This document shows positions 52,208 to 63,253 of a DNA stretch of 64,000 nt, in pieces. The notes below the pieces were generated by a model, which worked only from the letters and a program-made list of their open reading frames with translations, made no database searches and was not told the origin of the DNA. A program made the translations under genes and the position numbers. Source of the DNA: Phycicoccus sp. HDW14. GTDB taxonomy: Bacteria; Actinomycetota; Actinomycetes; Actinomycetales; Dermatophilaceae. Location of the stretch: positions 868,001-932,000 of the forward strand of contig NZ_CP049935.1 in assembly GCF_011383005.1 (NCBI RefSeq), given 5' to 3'. How positions within the stretch are numbered: the first letter of the stretch is position 1; each line of letters opens with the position of its first letter.

Positions 52208-52855
52208 ATGAGGGCGTGGAGGTTCGCGATCGCGATGGTGGTGCTGATGGTGGTGCCGGCGGTGTCCGCGGGGTGCAGCACCGGGTCCGTTCGCATCGTC
52301 TCGCGCGCCCAGGCATGGGCCGTGGCCGCCCGGGAACGAGAGGCCCGCGAGGCGGCACGGGCGGCGAAGGGCGAGGCCGAGCGGCCGCGCCGTGAGGTCG
52401 CCGTCGCCGCAGCCACCGAGGTGCTCCGGCGGTACGTCGACGCCCGCAACGAGGCGCTCGCGCACCCCGGCGACCCGGCGCATGACTCGGTGGCGGAGAC
52501 GGCCGGCTGGGACGCGCTCAACGAACACCGTGCCGAGGTCAGCGCGATGTCCGGCCGGGGCGTCCACCAGACGGGGGCAGCCCGGGTGCAGGTGGCGGAC
52601 GTGTTCCTCGTCGACCTCAAGGGGCTGCCGGGCGTACTCCCGGCCGTGATCCTCGACGTCTGTGTCGACCGTTCCGGTGTTCGCCGCGTCGACGGTGCCG
52701 GGCGGGAGGTGGCCGGCGTCGACAGTGCGATGCACGGCAGGCTCCGGATCCGGGTCGAGAACACGGGTCCCTCGCCGGCGGATGCATGGCGCGTCACGTT
52801 CGTCGAGACCGCCGAGGGCCTGGTCGGCGGGGGAGGCACCTGTCCCGCGTCGTGA
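52208..52855 (+). CDS. Lipoprotein of unknown function
   Basis: 215 aa. MRAWRFAIAMVVLMVVPAVS with lipobox VSAGC. The first 60 mature residues are an Ala/Glu/Arg helix (AREREAREAARAAKGEAERP), then VEVLRRYVDARNEALAHPGD-like segments and a beta-rich domain with VPAVILDVCVDRSGVRRVDG. ATG 52208 behind GGGAGGGG. No family recognised. Confidence 0.8.
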   Translation: MRAWRFAIAMVVLMVVPAVSAGCSTGSVRIVSRAQAWAVAAREREAREAARAAKGEAERPRREVAVAAATEVLRRYVDARNEALAHPGDPAHDSVAETAGWDALNEHRAEVSAMSGRGVHQTGAARVQVADVFLVDLKGLPGVLPAVILDVCVDRSGVRRVDGAGREVAGVDSAMHGRLRIRVENTGPSPADAWRVTFVETAEGLVGGGGTCPAS

Positions 52856-52880
52856 GGTCAGGGCATCACTGACACCGGCC

Positions 52881-54251
52881 TCAGGCGATGGCGAGCAGCG
52901 CCTCGAGGCGTGACTCCAGGACCGAGGGATGCCGGCCGGGATCGGGTGGTGGGTCGGTGCCCCAGCCGAGGAGGGGCGGGGCGAGGGAGCGGTAGGTGTG
53001 GCCGGTGGGGGTGTGGATCTCGATCTCTCGCGGTGAATCGCGGACCACTGCCACGGACCAGTCGGGGGTTTCCTTCACGTGGTTGCAGCGGGCGCAGGTG
53101 CCGGAGCCGTTGTCGTAGGTGGTGGCGCCTCCGTCGTGGGCGGGGTGGGTGTGGTCGGCGTGCACGATGGGGGCGTCGCACCAGGGGGTGGTGCAGACGT
53201 CGTCGCGCAGGACGAGCATCCGGCGCAGGAGGCCGGTGAAGAGTCGGCGGCGGGAGTCCATGGCGACGAGGTCGCGCCCATCGGGGCTGGTGTAGAGGCG
53301 CCGTAGCCAGACGGAGGCGTTGTCGGCGCCCCGGACCCAGGCGCGGGCGATGGGTGCCGGGACGGGCCCGTGGCCGGGGATGCGGGCGGGAGTGAAGACG
53401 GACGATGAGGGGTTGCCGGTGCCGAGGAGGGCGCGGTCGCTGATGACGAGCTGGACCTCGACGGGTTGGACCTGCCCGGGCGCGAGGCCGGCCATCAGCC
53501 GGGTGGCGGTGTCGGCCATCACTGCGCCGGCACCGCGGCCGTCGGCGGGCTCGTCGGGGCACTGGCCGCCGACGACGGTGCGGGCGCGGGCCTGGAGGGC
53601 GGCGTAGGCGCCGACGATGTCGCGCAGCGGGCCGAGGACGGTGAGGTAGGCCATGCCGTCGGGGGCGGGGCGGACGGTGACGCGTCGGGAGGCGACGGCG
53701 GCCTCCATCCGGCGGAGGACGGAGGCGGCGTCGAGCTCGGTGGCGACCCGGCGTGCGGCACGGCCGGCGGCCTTGGGGGAGAGGCGGCCGATGACGGGGG
53801 CGAGGCGGCGGTCGACCTCGGTGCGGTCCTGGCGGGTGAGGGTGGCGGTCTCGCGGGCGACCTCGACGGCGTGCCGCTCGCCCACGGTCCCGTCGGTGAG
53901 GGCGGCCATCGTGGCGGGCAGCTCGTGGACCAAAGCCCGGGAGAGGCCGACGAACCGGTCGCCCAGAGTCGGGGACTCCCGCCGGGCCAGCGCGACCTGG
54001 GACCCGACCGACCGGGCGGCATCCTGCGGTGCCGCCGCCTCACGAGAGCGGCGGAAGGCGTCCGTGGCCCGCGCCTGGGCAGCGGCCGCCGCACCCTTGA
54101 GCCGCTCGAGCTCGGCGATGAGGTCCACCCGCTCACCGTCGGTGAGGACCGTGACGTCGACGTCGGCCAGCGATGTGCGGAAGGTCGCGACCAGCCCGGC
54201 AGGGGAGGGCGCGACCGAGCCGATCACCTCGCCCGAACCCGTCGTGCCCAT
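52881..54251 (-). CDS. DUF222 HNH endonuclease (13E12 repeat family)
   Basis: 456 aa. DUF222 helical region (LTDGERVDLIAELERLKGAA, FRRSREAAAPQDAARSVGS) followed by AYLTVLGPLRDIVGAYAALQ and an HNH domain: CTTPWCDAPIVHADHTHPAH, GSGTCARCNHVKETPDW. Family abundant in actinobacteria and sometimes associated with mobile elements (13E12 repeats). Activity in vivo unknown. Confidence 0.92.
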   Translation of the reverse strand: MGTTGSGEVIGSVAPSPAGLVATFRTSLADVDVTVLTDGERVDLIAELERLKGAAAAAQARATDAFRRSREAAAPQDAARSVGSQVALARRESPTLGDRFVGLSRALVHELPATMAALTDGTVGERHAVEVARETATLTRQDRTEVDRRLAPVIGRLSPKAAGRAARRVATELDAASVLRRMEAAVASRRVTVRPAPDGMAYLTVLGPLRDIVGAYAALQARARTVVGGQCPDEPADGRGAGAVMADTATRLMAGLAPGQVQPVEVQLVISDRALLGTGNPSSSVFTPARIPGHGPVPAPIARAWVRGADNASVWLRRLYTSPDGRDLVAMDSRRRLFTGLLRRMLVLRDDVCTTPWCDAPIVHADHTHPAHDGGATTYDNGSGTCARCNHVKETPDWSVAVVRDSPREIEIHTPTGHTYRSLAPPLLGWGTDPPPDPGRHPSVLESRLEALLAIA

Positions 54252-54527
54252 ACCCTGCTCCCCTCTGCTGCCTCCAACACTAGAGAGGACCACTGACACC
54301 CCCAGTGCGAGAGAGGCTGTGCGACAGACAGCCTCGTCGGGGAACGACCTAGCAGACGGCACGTTCGACCTGTCGGTATCGGTCGTTCGGTCCCCCTTGC
54401 GGGCCAGCTCTTCTCCTGGCGGACGGGGCGGCATACGGTCGGGCACGCCCGCGTGTGGGGGATCACGTCGCGGGCATTCGGGGGCGCCCTCTGTGCTTCC
54501 GGGACCTCTCATCCAAGGAGCACCACC
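54252..54527. other. Divergent intergenic region
   Basis: 276 bp separating two divergent genes, with moderate GC and no ORF with support. The part before 54,528 holds AAGGAG (54,515-54,520) as ribosome-binding site of the DUF4352 gene. I see no clear operator. Confidence 0.4.
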
Positions 54528-55334
54528 ATGTCGAACACTCCTGCCGGCTGGTACCCGCAGAACGACGGCCGCCAGCGCTACTGGGACGGCCAGCAGTGGA
54601 CCGAGCACTTCGCACCCGGGACCGCCCAGCAGACCCAGGCCGCGGCCACCCCTGTCGCCGCCATGGCCGGTGGCGTTGCGAGCGCGCCGCGTCCCTGGTT
54701 CAAGAAGAAGCGCATCCTCATTCCCGCCGGGCTCGCAGGCACGGTGATATTCGTGTCTGCTCTGGGTGCCGCAGCAGGCGGGGGTGCGACCCAGGACTCC
54801 GCCCTCAAGTCCTCGACGTCGAGCAGCGCCGAGCCCACCCCCGCCACCAAGGCATCTCCGGCTGCCGAGGTGGCGAAGCCTTCTGCCACTCCGACGGCCA
54901 AGCCCGCTGCCCCCAAGGCGGCGCCGAAGCCGGCCGGACCCAAGATCGGCACGAAGGTGCGCGACGGGAAGTTCCAGTTCGTCGTCAGCAAGGTCACCTG
55001 CGGGATCAAGTCCGTCGGGAACCAGTACCTCGGCACCAAGGCACAGGGCCAGTTCTGTCGGGTCGACATGTCCATCACCAACATCGGTGACGAGGCCCAG
55101 ACGATGTTCGCCGACAACCAGACCGCGTTCGACACCAAGGGCCGGAAGTTCTCGGCCGACTCCGAGGCATCGATCTACGACGACAAGTCCGAGGTCCTCT
55201 TCGAGGAGATCAACCCCGGCAACACCGTCAAGGGCCGCGTCTACTTCGACGTGCCGAAGGGTGTCAAGCTGGCGAAGGTCGAGCTCCACGACTCGCTGTT
55301 CTCCGGGGGCGTCGAGGTCGCCCTCACGAAATAG
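54528..55334 (+). CDS. DUF2510 - DUF4352 exported/membrane protein
   Basis: 268 aa. DUF2510 (PAGWYPQNDGRQRYWDGQQW), membrane helix RILIPAGLAGTVIFVSALGA, Ala/Pro/Lys stalk, then a DUF4352-like immunoglobulin-type domain (GKFQFVVSKVTCGIKSVGN, FCRVDMSITNIGDEAQTMFA, NTVKGRVYFDVPKGVKLAKV). Lipobox absent. Likely an anchored extracytoplasmic protein of unknown binding partner. Confidence 0.85.
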   Translation: MSNTPAGWYPQNDGRQRYWDGQQWTEHFAPGTAQQTQAAATPVAAMAGGVASAPRPWFKKKRILIPAGLAGTVIFVSALGAAAGGGATQDSALKSSTSSSAEPTPATKASPAAEVAKPSATPTAKPAAPKAAPKPAGPKIGTKVRDGKFQFVVSKVTCGIKSVGNQYLGTKAQGQFCRVDMSITNIGDEAQTMFADNQTAFDTKGRKFSADSEASIYDDKSEVLFEEINPGNTVKGRVYFDVPKGVKLAKVELHDSLFSGGVEVALTK

Positions 55335-55418
55335 CAGCGGGTCCGCTGCGCCGGACGGGGCGGAGCGCCGGTCGACCGGTGTCGACCGGGGCTCCGTCGG
55401 GTGGGACCTCCGATTTAT

Positions 55419-55454
55419 GGTAGACGTCTACCCGGCGAGGGTAGAATGTCTGCC
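55419..55454. promoter_or_regulatory. Tandem vapBC operators
   Basis: Perfect palindrome GGTAGACGTCTACC (55,419-55,432) and a second related dyad GGTAGAATGTCTGCC (55,440-55,454) that overlaps the antitoxin start. Centres are about 21 bp apart, two helical turns. This is the arrangement for cooperative binding of a VapBC complex. Confidence 0.8.
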
Positions 55455-55712
55455 ATGAGCCTCAACATCAAGAACGAGCGAGTACACGCGCTGGCTCGCG
55501 CGGCGGCAGCACGCACCGGCCGGTCCCAGACGAGCGTCATCGAGGACGCCCTCGAGCAGTACCTCGCGGCGTTGGACCGTCCGGAGCAGGAGGAGGCGTG
55601 GCGTCAAAGCCTCGACGACATCCTCGCCCGGATCGACGCCCGGCTGACGGACGAGGACCGTCGGGCGCTGACGACGGACGACCTCTACGACGAGAACGGG
55701 CTGCCGGTGTGA
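55446..55712 (+). CDS. vapB: VapB-type antitoxin (Rv0623-like)
   Basis: 88 aa. SLNIKNERVHALARAAAART, GRSQTSVIEDALEQYLAALD: a ribbon-helix-helix of the Rv0623 type, then an acidic toxin-neutralising tail (RLTDEDRRALTTDDLYDENG). ATG 55446 behind GCGAGGG; MSLN at 55,455 is an alternative. The stop overlaps the toxin start. Confidence 0.88.
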   Translation: MSAMSLNIKNERVHALARAAAARTGRSQTSVIEDALEQYLAALDRPEQEEAWRQSLDDILARIDARLTDEDRRALTTDDLYDENGLPV

Positions 55713-56107
55713 TCGTCGACTCCTCGGCACTCGTGGCCATCATCGGCCGAGAGCCCGAGCGCGATGTGTTCATCGCGGCGATCCGGTCGGCGGAGCGGGC
55801 GCTGATGTCCGCCGGATCGCTGCTGGAGGCGGGGATCGTCGTCGATGCCCGGCGCAGCCCTGAGGTCAGCCGGATGCTCGACGACGTCGTCCGCGACCTG
55901 CGCATCGACGTGGTCGCGGTGACCGAGGCGCACGTCGCCCTGGGCCGCGCCGCGTACCGCGACTACGGCCGGGGCAGTGGTCACCCCGCTGGGCTGAACT
56001 TCGGCGACTGCTTCGCTTACGCCCTGGCTCGCGAGACCGGGGATCCGTTGCTGTTCAAGGGCGACGACTTCGTCCACACCGACCTCACCTCAGCCGTTCT
56101 TCGGTAG
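55709..56107 (+). CDS. vapC: VapC-type PIN-domain toxin
   Basis: 132 aa from GTG 55709, overlapping the antitoxin stop (GTGA). PIN nuclease acidic residues: VIVDSSALVAIIG (D4), SLLEAGIVVDA (E near 40), LNFGDCFAYALARET (D), LLFKGDDFVHTDLTSA (D). Cleaves RNA when freed from VapB; target unknown. Confidence 0.92.
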   Translation: MIVDSSALVAIIGREPERDVFIAAIRSAERALMSAGSLLEAGIVVDARRSPEVSRMLDDVVRDLRIDVVAVTEAHVALGRAAYRDYGRGSGHPAGLNFGDCFAYALARETGDPLLFKGDDFVHTDLTSAVLR

Positions 56108-56120
56108 TCCGGCAGGCGAT

Positions 56121-57349
56121 CTACCCCCGAGGAACGAGTACGTCGGCGATGGCGGCGTCGACGAGTTTCGTAGCGGCCTCGAGGTCCTTGGCCTCGCCGG
56201 CCGCGAAGACCAGGTGCGGGCCGACCGTGAACACCTCCACGACCTGCGAGGTGCCGGTGTGCTTCGTCGCGGTCCCGAAGAAGCTGGGGAAGCGCACCCC
56301 ACCGTCCCCGCTCGACGTCGGCTGAGGGCGCAGCCGGGTCACTCCGTACTCGGGCGTGCTCGCGGTCGCCTCGTAGAGCACGTACTCGCCGACGCAGGTC
56401 GCGGTGAGCCCGCGGTAGCGGGCCAGCTCGCGCTGAGCGCTTGCCGGGTCGTCGAACGGCTGCACGACGAGGAGTGCCGGCACCGATGCCATCTCGCCGG
56501 TCTCCAGCTTCGTCGCGACGACGCCGGCGGTCGGCGGCCGCACCGTCGAGCCGTAGCAGGGGTCGAGCACCGGGACCGGGTTGGCCTGCACGGGTCGACC
56601 TTTCGTGGGGCGCAGTCGCGCTGCCAGGGCAGCCGCGGACGCGATCGAGCCCCGAGCCGACGGCCCACCCCGGATGACGTCGACCGACTCGCGACCCCGG
56701 GTGGTGCAGCCGGTCGCCATCTCCAAGGACTTCTCCAGCGATGTCCCGTCGGCGACGCAGAGGACCGCGAGCCCGTCGACCACCTCCGCCGTGTGGACGC
56801 GGTGCACCGTGTGCGGCTTCGCCTTCTGCTGGTACGTCGTCGGCAGGGTCACCACCTCGACCCCGCTCACCACCGCGGACGTCGCGGGGGAGCGGCCCGC
56901 ACCGCTGGAGGAGGCTCCGTCGCACGACGCCAGCGCGTGCACCGCGGCGACCGCCCGCTCTCGCTGCCCGGACGGGACCGTCGCCACCACCGCACGCAGG
57001 CGCTCGACGTCGTGGGTGGTCGGCGCGTCGGCCTGCCGCTCGGCCCACCCGGCCTCGACGTACACACCGTCGGCCAGCCCCGGGACGTCGACCGGCTCGT
57101 CCCCGCACACGCTGACGCGGTTGACGGTGCCCGTCGTCGCGCCGGTCAGTCCTTCCGCAGCGCCGGCACCGCCGCGAGCGCCGTCTGGAACGCCTCGGCA
57201 TGGGACATGACGACCGGCGCCCGCGTCCCCGTGGCCGAGGGGCGGGCGGCCCGGGTCTGCTGGACGTCGGTCCCCGCGCCCGCACCGCACCCCGTGACCA
57301 CGAGGAGCGCCAGCCCCACACCCGCCAGAACCGCCGACCGAGCCCGCAT
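56121..57349 (-). CDS. Lipoprotein of unknown function (one frame lesion)
   Basis: About 409 aa after repair. MRARSAVLAGVGLALLVVTG with lipobox VVTGC. AEAFQTALAAVPALRK continues after a missing base at about 57,149 as LTGATTGTVNRVSVCGDEPV. The rest is a mixed domain with Cys (VHALASCDGA, VADGTSLEKSLEMATGC, DPCYGSTVRPPTAGVV) ending VDAAIADVLVPRG. No named family. Convergent with vapC. Confidence 0.7.
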
Positions 57350-57532
57350 GTCCGTCCCCTCCGACCGGGCGTCCCTCGCCCACACCACGAGCCTGCCCGT
57401 CCGACGCCTCGGGCGCGCGCCGCCTCCGGCCGACCTGTGGACAACCGACGGCGGACGACAGGAGGAAGCCCCGGTCGGCGGGTGCCGACCGGGGCTCCGG
57501 TGCGCTGACGCTGCGTGCAGGGGGCGCAGGTG

Positions 57533-58120
57533 TCAGGCGGTCGCGGGGATCTTCTCGAGGGCCGGGGCCTCGACGTGGACGACCTTGCGGGCGTGGGCCA
57601 GGCCCAGGGCGCCGAGGACGAACATGACCGCGGAGCCGATGAAGGCGGCGACCGCTGCCCACATCGCGATGGTGCCGAGGGTGGCGAAGGCGTAGGCGTT
57701 GAGCAGCATGCCGCGCAGCGTGGTGCCCATGAAGAGCGTCTGGCGGAGCTGGCCGAGGTCGGCGGTGGCCTGCGCGGTGGGGTCGGCCTTGAGGGCGGCC
57801 ATGTACTCGCCGGAGACCTGCGAGTAGGTCTTGCCGTCGGCCTGCTCGTTCATGTGGGCCTGGATGTAGTAGTCGGCGTAGGCCTTGGCCTGGGCGCCGG
57901 TGGTCATCTCCTGGCCCTCGTACTGCGTGAGGTTGGCCTTCATCTCGTCGGTCGTGAGGGCGGCGGCCACGGGCATCGTGATCTGCTGCGCCGCGAGCTG
58001 GTCGTGGACGTTGGAGGTCGCGAAGGTGGAGGCCCAGACGAGGAGCCCGCCGGCGACGAGGAGGACGGCGGCGACGATGATGCCGGTCCAGGAGATGAGC
58101 TTGTCGAATGAGCTGCGCAT
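57533..58120 (-). CDS. Two-helix membrane protein with aromatic extracellular loop
   Basis: 195 aa. Helix 1 WTGIIVAAVLLVAGGLLVWA, an extracellular loop of about 110 residues (VHDQLAAQQITMPVAAALTT, YADYYIQAHMNEQADGKTYS), and helix 2 WAAVAAFIGSAVMFVLGALG with a charged C-tail. I do not recognise the family. The upstream region contains a dense palindrome cluster, so expression is likely regulated. Confidence 0.75.
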   Translation of the reverse strand: MRSSFDKLISWTGIIVAAVLLVAGGLLVWASTFATSNVHDQLAAQQITMPVAAALTTDEMKANLTQYEGQEMTTGAQAKAYADYYIQAHMNEQADGKTYSQVSGEYMAALKADPTAQATADLGQLRQTLFMGTTLRGMLLNAYAFATLGTIAMWAAVAAFIGSAVMFVLGALGLAHARKVVHVEAPALEKIPATA

Positions 58121-58192
58121 TGGTCTCGAGTCCTTCCGCGGGCCGGAGGTGGTGGCCCGGTCGTTGTGCGTGGTGGTCTGACAGGACCCAAA

Positions 58193-58226
58193 CTACTACG
58201 AGACGTAGTACGACGTGTAGTAGTAG
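58193..58226. promoter_or_regulatory. Palindromic operator cluster
   Basis: TACTACG-AGA-CGTAGTA (58,194-58,210) is a perfect 7-bp dyad, followed by CGACGTGTAGTAGTAG. CTACTAC at 58,193 is complementary to GTAGTAG (58,217-58,223), giving overlapping dyads. The TACTAC/GTAGTA style is like operators of BlaI/MecI-family repressors; no such gene is in the window. Confidence 0.55.
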
Positions 58227-58283
58227 AACCCGCAACGACGTATGACGTGCACCACAGCCGGCGCACAGGATGGAGCGACGAGC

Positions 58284-61200
58284 TCAGAGGTAGACGTCGT
58301 CCGCGTAGACGAGCCGCTTCTCCCACACCGGGCCGTCGCCGAACTCCGCGATCTCCGCGCGCGGCGGCGGGTCGCCGGGGAAGCGCTCCCACTCCTCGAC
58401 GCGGACGCGCCACGTCGACCCGGCGGGTGCACCCGACGCCGTGATGCCACCGACCGGCGTCCGCACGTCCATGACGCCGTCGGCCTCGAGCTCGCCGACC
58501 CAGACGAGGTCCTCGGCCCGGCTGGCGTACCCGCGCGGCGCGAGCTCGACCGCGTCGACGCTGGTCCACGCGAGGTCTCCGCCCAGCGTGGCGTCGTAGC
58601 GCTGGAGGCGCGCGACGAGAGTCCGGTTGCGGGACACCGAGACCGCGTACTGACGTGATGCCGACTCCCGGTGCCCGGCGAGCCCGGAGACCACGACCCG
58701 CGCGTGCGTCGAGTCGGTGCGCGCGACGGAGGCCGTGCGCTCCGGGGCGAGCTGCACCTGGTCGAGCCGCACCGGTGTCGAGAGGTGGGCCCCGGTGACC
58801 GACTCCGGCTGGTAGCGCGCGACGGCCAGCCGCACGAAGGGCCAGAAGGTGGCCCGGGCGTCGAACGCGACGTCGACGTACCACTGCTGGCGCTCGTCGC
58901 TGAACTGTGGCAGGTATCCGGCGACGACGACCGGCACGGTCGCGGGCGGGTCGAGCAGCCCGCCGCCGGTGAGCGGCAGCGGCAGCGTGACGGGCGGGTG
59001 CACCGGGCGCCCGGGGTCGACCCGGTCGTCCCAGCCGATGGTGGAGAGGGCGTCGTCGAGCTCGATGAGCGTGACGGGTCGCTTCGGCACGCCGGGCGCC
59101 GTCCAGATCGGGTCCGACCCCCACTGGCTGACGAACGGGAAGCCGCCGGCCGGGTCGGCTTCGGGGTTGCTCGGGTCGGGGAGGGGGTACGGCGCCTTCT
59201 CGTCGTCGCCGACCGCCAGCAGAACCGCGAGCAGCTCGCCGTCGCCGCTGGAGTTCCACGGCCGGTCGAGGTAGATGCGCACGCCGGGACGTCGCACCCG
59301 CCGGCGTCCGAACGGCTGCTCCGGCTCCTCGGTCTCCTCCCACCGGAACAGCGGCAGGACGGAGTGCACCTTCGGCGGGTCCGGGCGCACGGTCGACGGC
59401 AGCGAGACGACGAGCTCCTGGCTCACCGTGCTCTGGCCGTCGTCGAGCGGGTTCGCGGGGTCGCCCGCGATCAGCTCCGGAGCGAAGTACTCACGGAAGC
59501 GCGTCGAGGCGCGGAACCGGTAGCGGACGACGTGGTGGCGCGTGTCCGGCATCGGGTGCGCGGTGCTGCGCAGCACCACGCCCTCCCACCCGGGCAGCGT
59601 CATGGCCTGGTCGGCGAGCCACAGCGGCAGGATGCGGTCCTGCGGGCGCACGGCGACCTCGAAGCCGGCCGTCGTCGAGTCACGGAGGACCGGGGCCGCC
59701 AGGGTGACGTCGTCGACGAGGTCGGTCCAGGCGAGGGATGCCGTGAGCTTCTCGGTGCTGGGTCCGTGCACCTCGACCCCGCCGACGAGCGAGGCGAGCA
59801 CCGACCCGGGCGCCCGGAACGGCACGATGACGGTCGGCCGGGGCGCGCTGACCGGTCGCGGCACCGCGTGCACGAGTTGCACCTCCTCGCCCGGCGTCAG
59901 CGCCCAGAGCAGCCCGTCGGCCGCGGCCTCGCGCACGTCGGCGTTGCCGGTCAGCTCGTCGGCGAGGCTGCGCCACACGCCCATCCACGCCAGGCGGTTC
60001 TCGGGCACGGTGCTGGCCAGCCGGAAGGTCTGCACGTCACCGGCCGGCAGGTGGATGTCGAGCGCGCGCCTGTCGATCGACGCCCCGAGCTGCTCGGCGC
60101 CACGCAGGGTCAGCAGGAACGGCTCGCGCTCGGGCCAGGCGCCCCCGTAGCGGGCGGTGACCTGCTCGGCGCCCCACGGGAACGCGACGTGCCGTCCGCT
60201 GCCGGCCTCGGTGAAGGCCAGGGACACACCGGACGCCAGCGGGTCGGGCAGGTACGGCAGGTGGAGGTCCTCGGTGCCGTGGACGACGTACTGGCCGGGG
60301 GCCGGCGCGTCGCCGGGGTTGAGCACCAGCTCGGGCGACGTGCCGGCAGGCGCCGGCGGCAGCACCTTGAGCGGACGCTGCGGGTCGTGCGGGTTGAAGT
60401 GGTCGGTGCCGACCGGCTCGGGGAGCAGGTGCACCTCCTCCTGCGTCGACGGGGCGCCGGTGGGCTCGGTCGGGTGCGGCACCTCGCGGTCGTAGAAGGT
60501 GCCGCCCTCGCGCAGCGCCCAGGCGAGCATCCGGCGTCGGCCCGCGGGGGTCCCCTCGTCGATGCCGGCGTCGAAGGACCCGTGCAGCTCGGCCTGCACC
60601 TGGCTGGTCTTCGGCGGGGCGAGGTGCCGGCGCGCCGACCCGGCGTAGAGCGGCGCCTGCGCGGCGACGGCCGCGGCGTAGGCGTCGGGGTCCTGGGTGG
60701 TCACCTCGAGGGTGTCGGGGTCCTGGCTGACGCCCGAGCGCACGACGACGACCCGCAGCGACTCGCCCTCGGTGAACTGCGCGAGCGGCACGACGACCGG
60801 CGGGGGCACGGGGTCCCAGCGCAGGAACGGGCGGGCCGGGGTGACGAGGGATGCCGCGAGCCGCAGCCCGGGCACGGTGAGCCCGGGGCCGTCGACGCCG
60901 CCGACGATGTCGGCCAGGTGCCCGGCGAGCAGGTCGCGGTTGACGGCGAGGTCGGTGGTCACGGTGCTGCGGGCGATGGTCCCGGAGACGGCAGCCCGCC
61001 GGAACGCCGCCCCGACGGCAGCAGTGCGCGAGACGAGACCGGCTGGGGAGAGGGCGGCTCGGCGAGGATGCGACGGGTCGCGACGCCGCGGACACCGAGG
61101 TCGCGCAACGGCGCGTCGTCGGCCTCGACCGCGGCGAGGGCCTCGGAGGCCGGTCGGCCCAGCGAGGTCCCTGCGACGACCGTGTGCAGCAGGCTCGGGG

Positions 61201-63253
61201 AGGCGGCGTCGAGCAGCAGGTCGGTGGCCGATGCGGTGTGGTCGCCACGCCCTCCGCTGACGACCTCGCCGACGACGGGGGCGTCCGGGTCCGCGGGCAG
61301 CACGGACTCGAGCAGCTCCGCGCGGTCGGTGCGGTCCCTCCCGTCGGCCTCCGCCACGTCGCGGACGGCCCTGGCGAAGGGCGCGACCAGCGGCGGGAGG
61401 TCGGCGGCTCCGGCCGCCTTGAGCCGCCGCGACAACGCGGTGTCGGACAGCGGGGTCAAGCCGGCGGCGACCTCCGCCGCCCCGGCCACCGCCGGCGGGC
61501 GGGGGCCGACGTGGTGCGGCCGCACGTTGCCACCGAGGTCGACGCCCCAGGCCCGGAAGGCGTAGTCGCGCCCGAAGCGCAGCCGCGGCAACGTGCCCGG
61601 CGCGTACTCGTGGGTGAAGACGAACGGGTGCGGCTCCTTGCCGGTGGGGTCGGTGGAGGTGGTCTCCGGCGTCTCCTCGATGTGCGTGCCACCGCCGGGC
61701 GCGTCGGTGTACACCGGCGTCACGCGCTTCCCCGGACGCGGCACGGACAGGCTCCAGCCCTCCCACCCGAACATCGCCTCGTGGACGTGCACCGCCCCGC
61801 CCTCGACCCCGCGGGTCTCGGTGGCGCTCGTGCCCTGGATGAAGCCCTCGCCGGGCTCGTCGGCGTACACCGTCTCGCCGGAGACCGCGAGCGTCGAGCG
61901 GCGCGAGTGCAGGGAGTGCCACACCCGGGAGACGCTGTCCCACACCTCGACCCGCATCCCGCGGGTGACGTCCTGGGAGTGCAGCAGCGGCATGTCCTGG
62001 GGCGCCGCCGGCCCCTCGAGCGCCGACTGGTACCCCTCCTGCCGGCCGAGCTGGTCGAGGCTGCGACCCGCCTGCTGACGCCGGGTGAGCGTGAGCCCGC
62101 TGGCGCGCAGGGCCGGCGACGCGGCATCGGCCGGCATCTCCTGCAGCTCGGTGATCGCCAGCCGCGGGATGGTCGTCAGGAACCGCTCGGCCTTGATGGC
62201 GGAGCCGTCCGGGTCGACGTCGACGACGTCGAAGACCTCGGTGTCGCCGAGGGTCAGCGCGCCGTCGCTCCAGATGGGCGGGTCGGCCGGGTTCGGCTGT
62301 GACACGAACGAGCCGTCCCGCAGCGCCCGCACCGCGAGCCGCGGTGAGCGGCAGGCGGAGTCGCCCCCGCGCGTGTGCACGACGGCCGCTAGCCACCGCG
62401 CCCGGGCCAGGCGCGCGGCGTCGGCACGGACGGGCAGCAGCAGCCCGAGCCGGCGGAGGAAGACCGGGTGGTCGCCGGCGGACCCGACGCGCTCGTGGAA
62501 CTCGGCCTTCGGCGGGGTGAGCGGCGTGACCTTCACCGGCGGGTCGGCCATGACCTGCTTCTCGGCCTGGCTCTCCGGGCGCTCGTAGAACCGGCGGGCC
62601 AGGTGCAGCTGCCCGAGCGCGGTGCCCACGGACGCGGCGGGGTCCGCCGGCAGCTGGCCCGCGGAGAGGGTCGTCCACGCGCCGTCGGGGCCGCGCCGGA
62701 CGCGCCGGTCGAGGTACTCGGTGAGCTTCGACTCGTCGTACCTCGGGATCCGCCGGCGACGGTCGCCGTGCGTGCCGCGTCCGTCGTAGGTGATGGCGTG
62801 TGCCTCGTTCGCCTGGCCGACGACGCCCTCGAGCAGCGGGTGCCGGCTCGGCGGGACCGGCGTCAGGGGGTCGGCGGCGACCGTGGCGAGGTGCACGGCC
62901 TTGGCGATGTCGGCGCAGTCCTTCGCGGCGAAGGTGCGCCAGTCGCGGGCCTGCCACTCGGGCACGCGGTTGGCGAGCACTGGCGTGTCCTCGCCGAAGG
63001 CCTTCTGCCACAACGCCGGGTCGAGGCCGGAGAGGTCGACGTCGGCGTCGAACTCCCCGTTCTGGTCGACGAGCGTGACCGTCACGCCGGCGGTCAGCGT
63101 CGCGGCCCAGTCGCGGAACAGGTCGAACTCGCCGAGCACAGCGCCGTCGTGGTCGGGGCGCAGGGTCGGGGCGACGAAGACGGTGACGTGCGCCGGGGCG
63201 TCGGCCGCGACGGACACGGGCAGTGCGATGGCGGTGAACCACTCGGAGCTCAT
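58284..63253 (-). CDS. Giant protein of unknown function (about 1,656 aa, one frame lesion)
   Basis: Start ATG 63253 overlaps the upstream stop (ATGA). The frame changes at GGG 61,052-61,054 (one G missing, restoring AEPPLSPAGLVSRTAA). No signal peptide, membrane helix or known catalytic motif is seen. Features: N-terminal VTVTLVDQNGEFDADVDLSG, a central PGTLPRLRFGRDYAFRAWGV, ALDIHLPAGDVQTFRLAST, and a C-terminal beta-rich domain (RFRASTRFREYFAPELIAGD, EVELAPRGYASRAEDLVWVG-like, TWRVRVEEWERFPGDPP). Long and Asp/Arg/Pro rich, it looks like a multi-domain beta protein. It follows a beta-rich partner in one operon. Confidence 0.7.

Noticed and set aside
58671..61565. A 964-codon plus-strand frame inside the giant gene
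   Set aside because: Shadow composition (Arg, Gly, His, Val rich), no ribosome-binding context, and the minus strand frame continues over it with normal protein composition.
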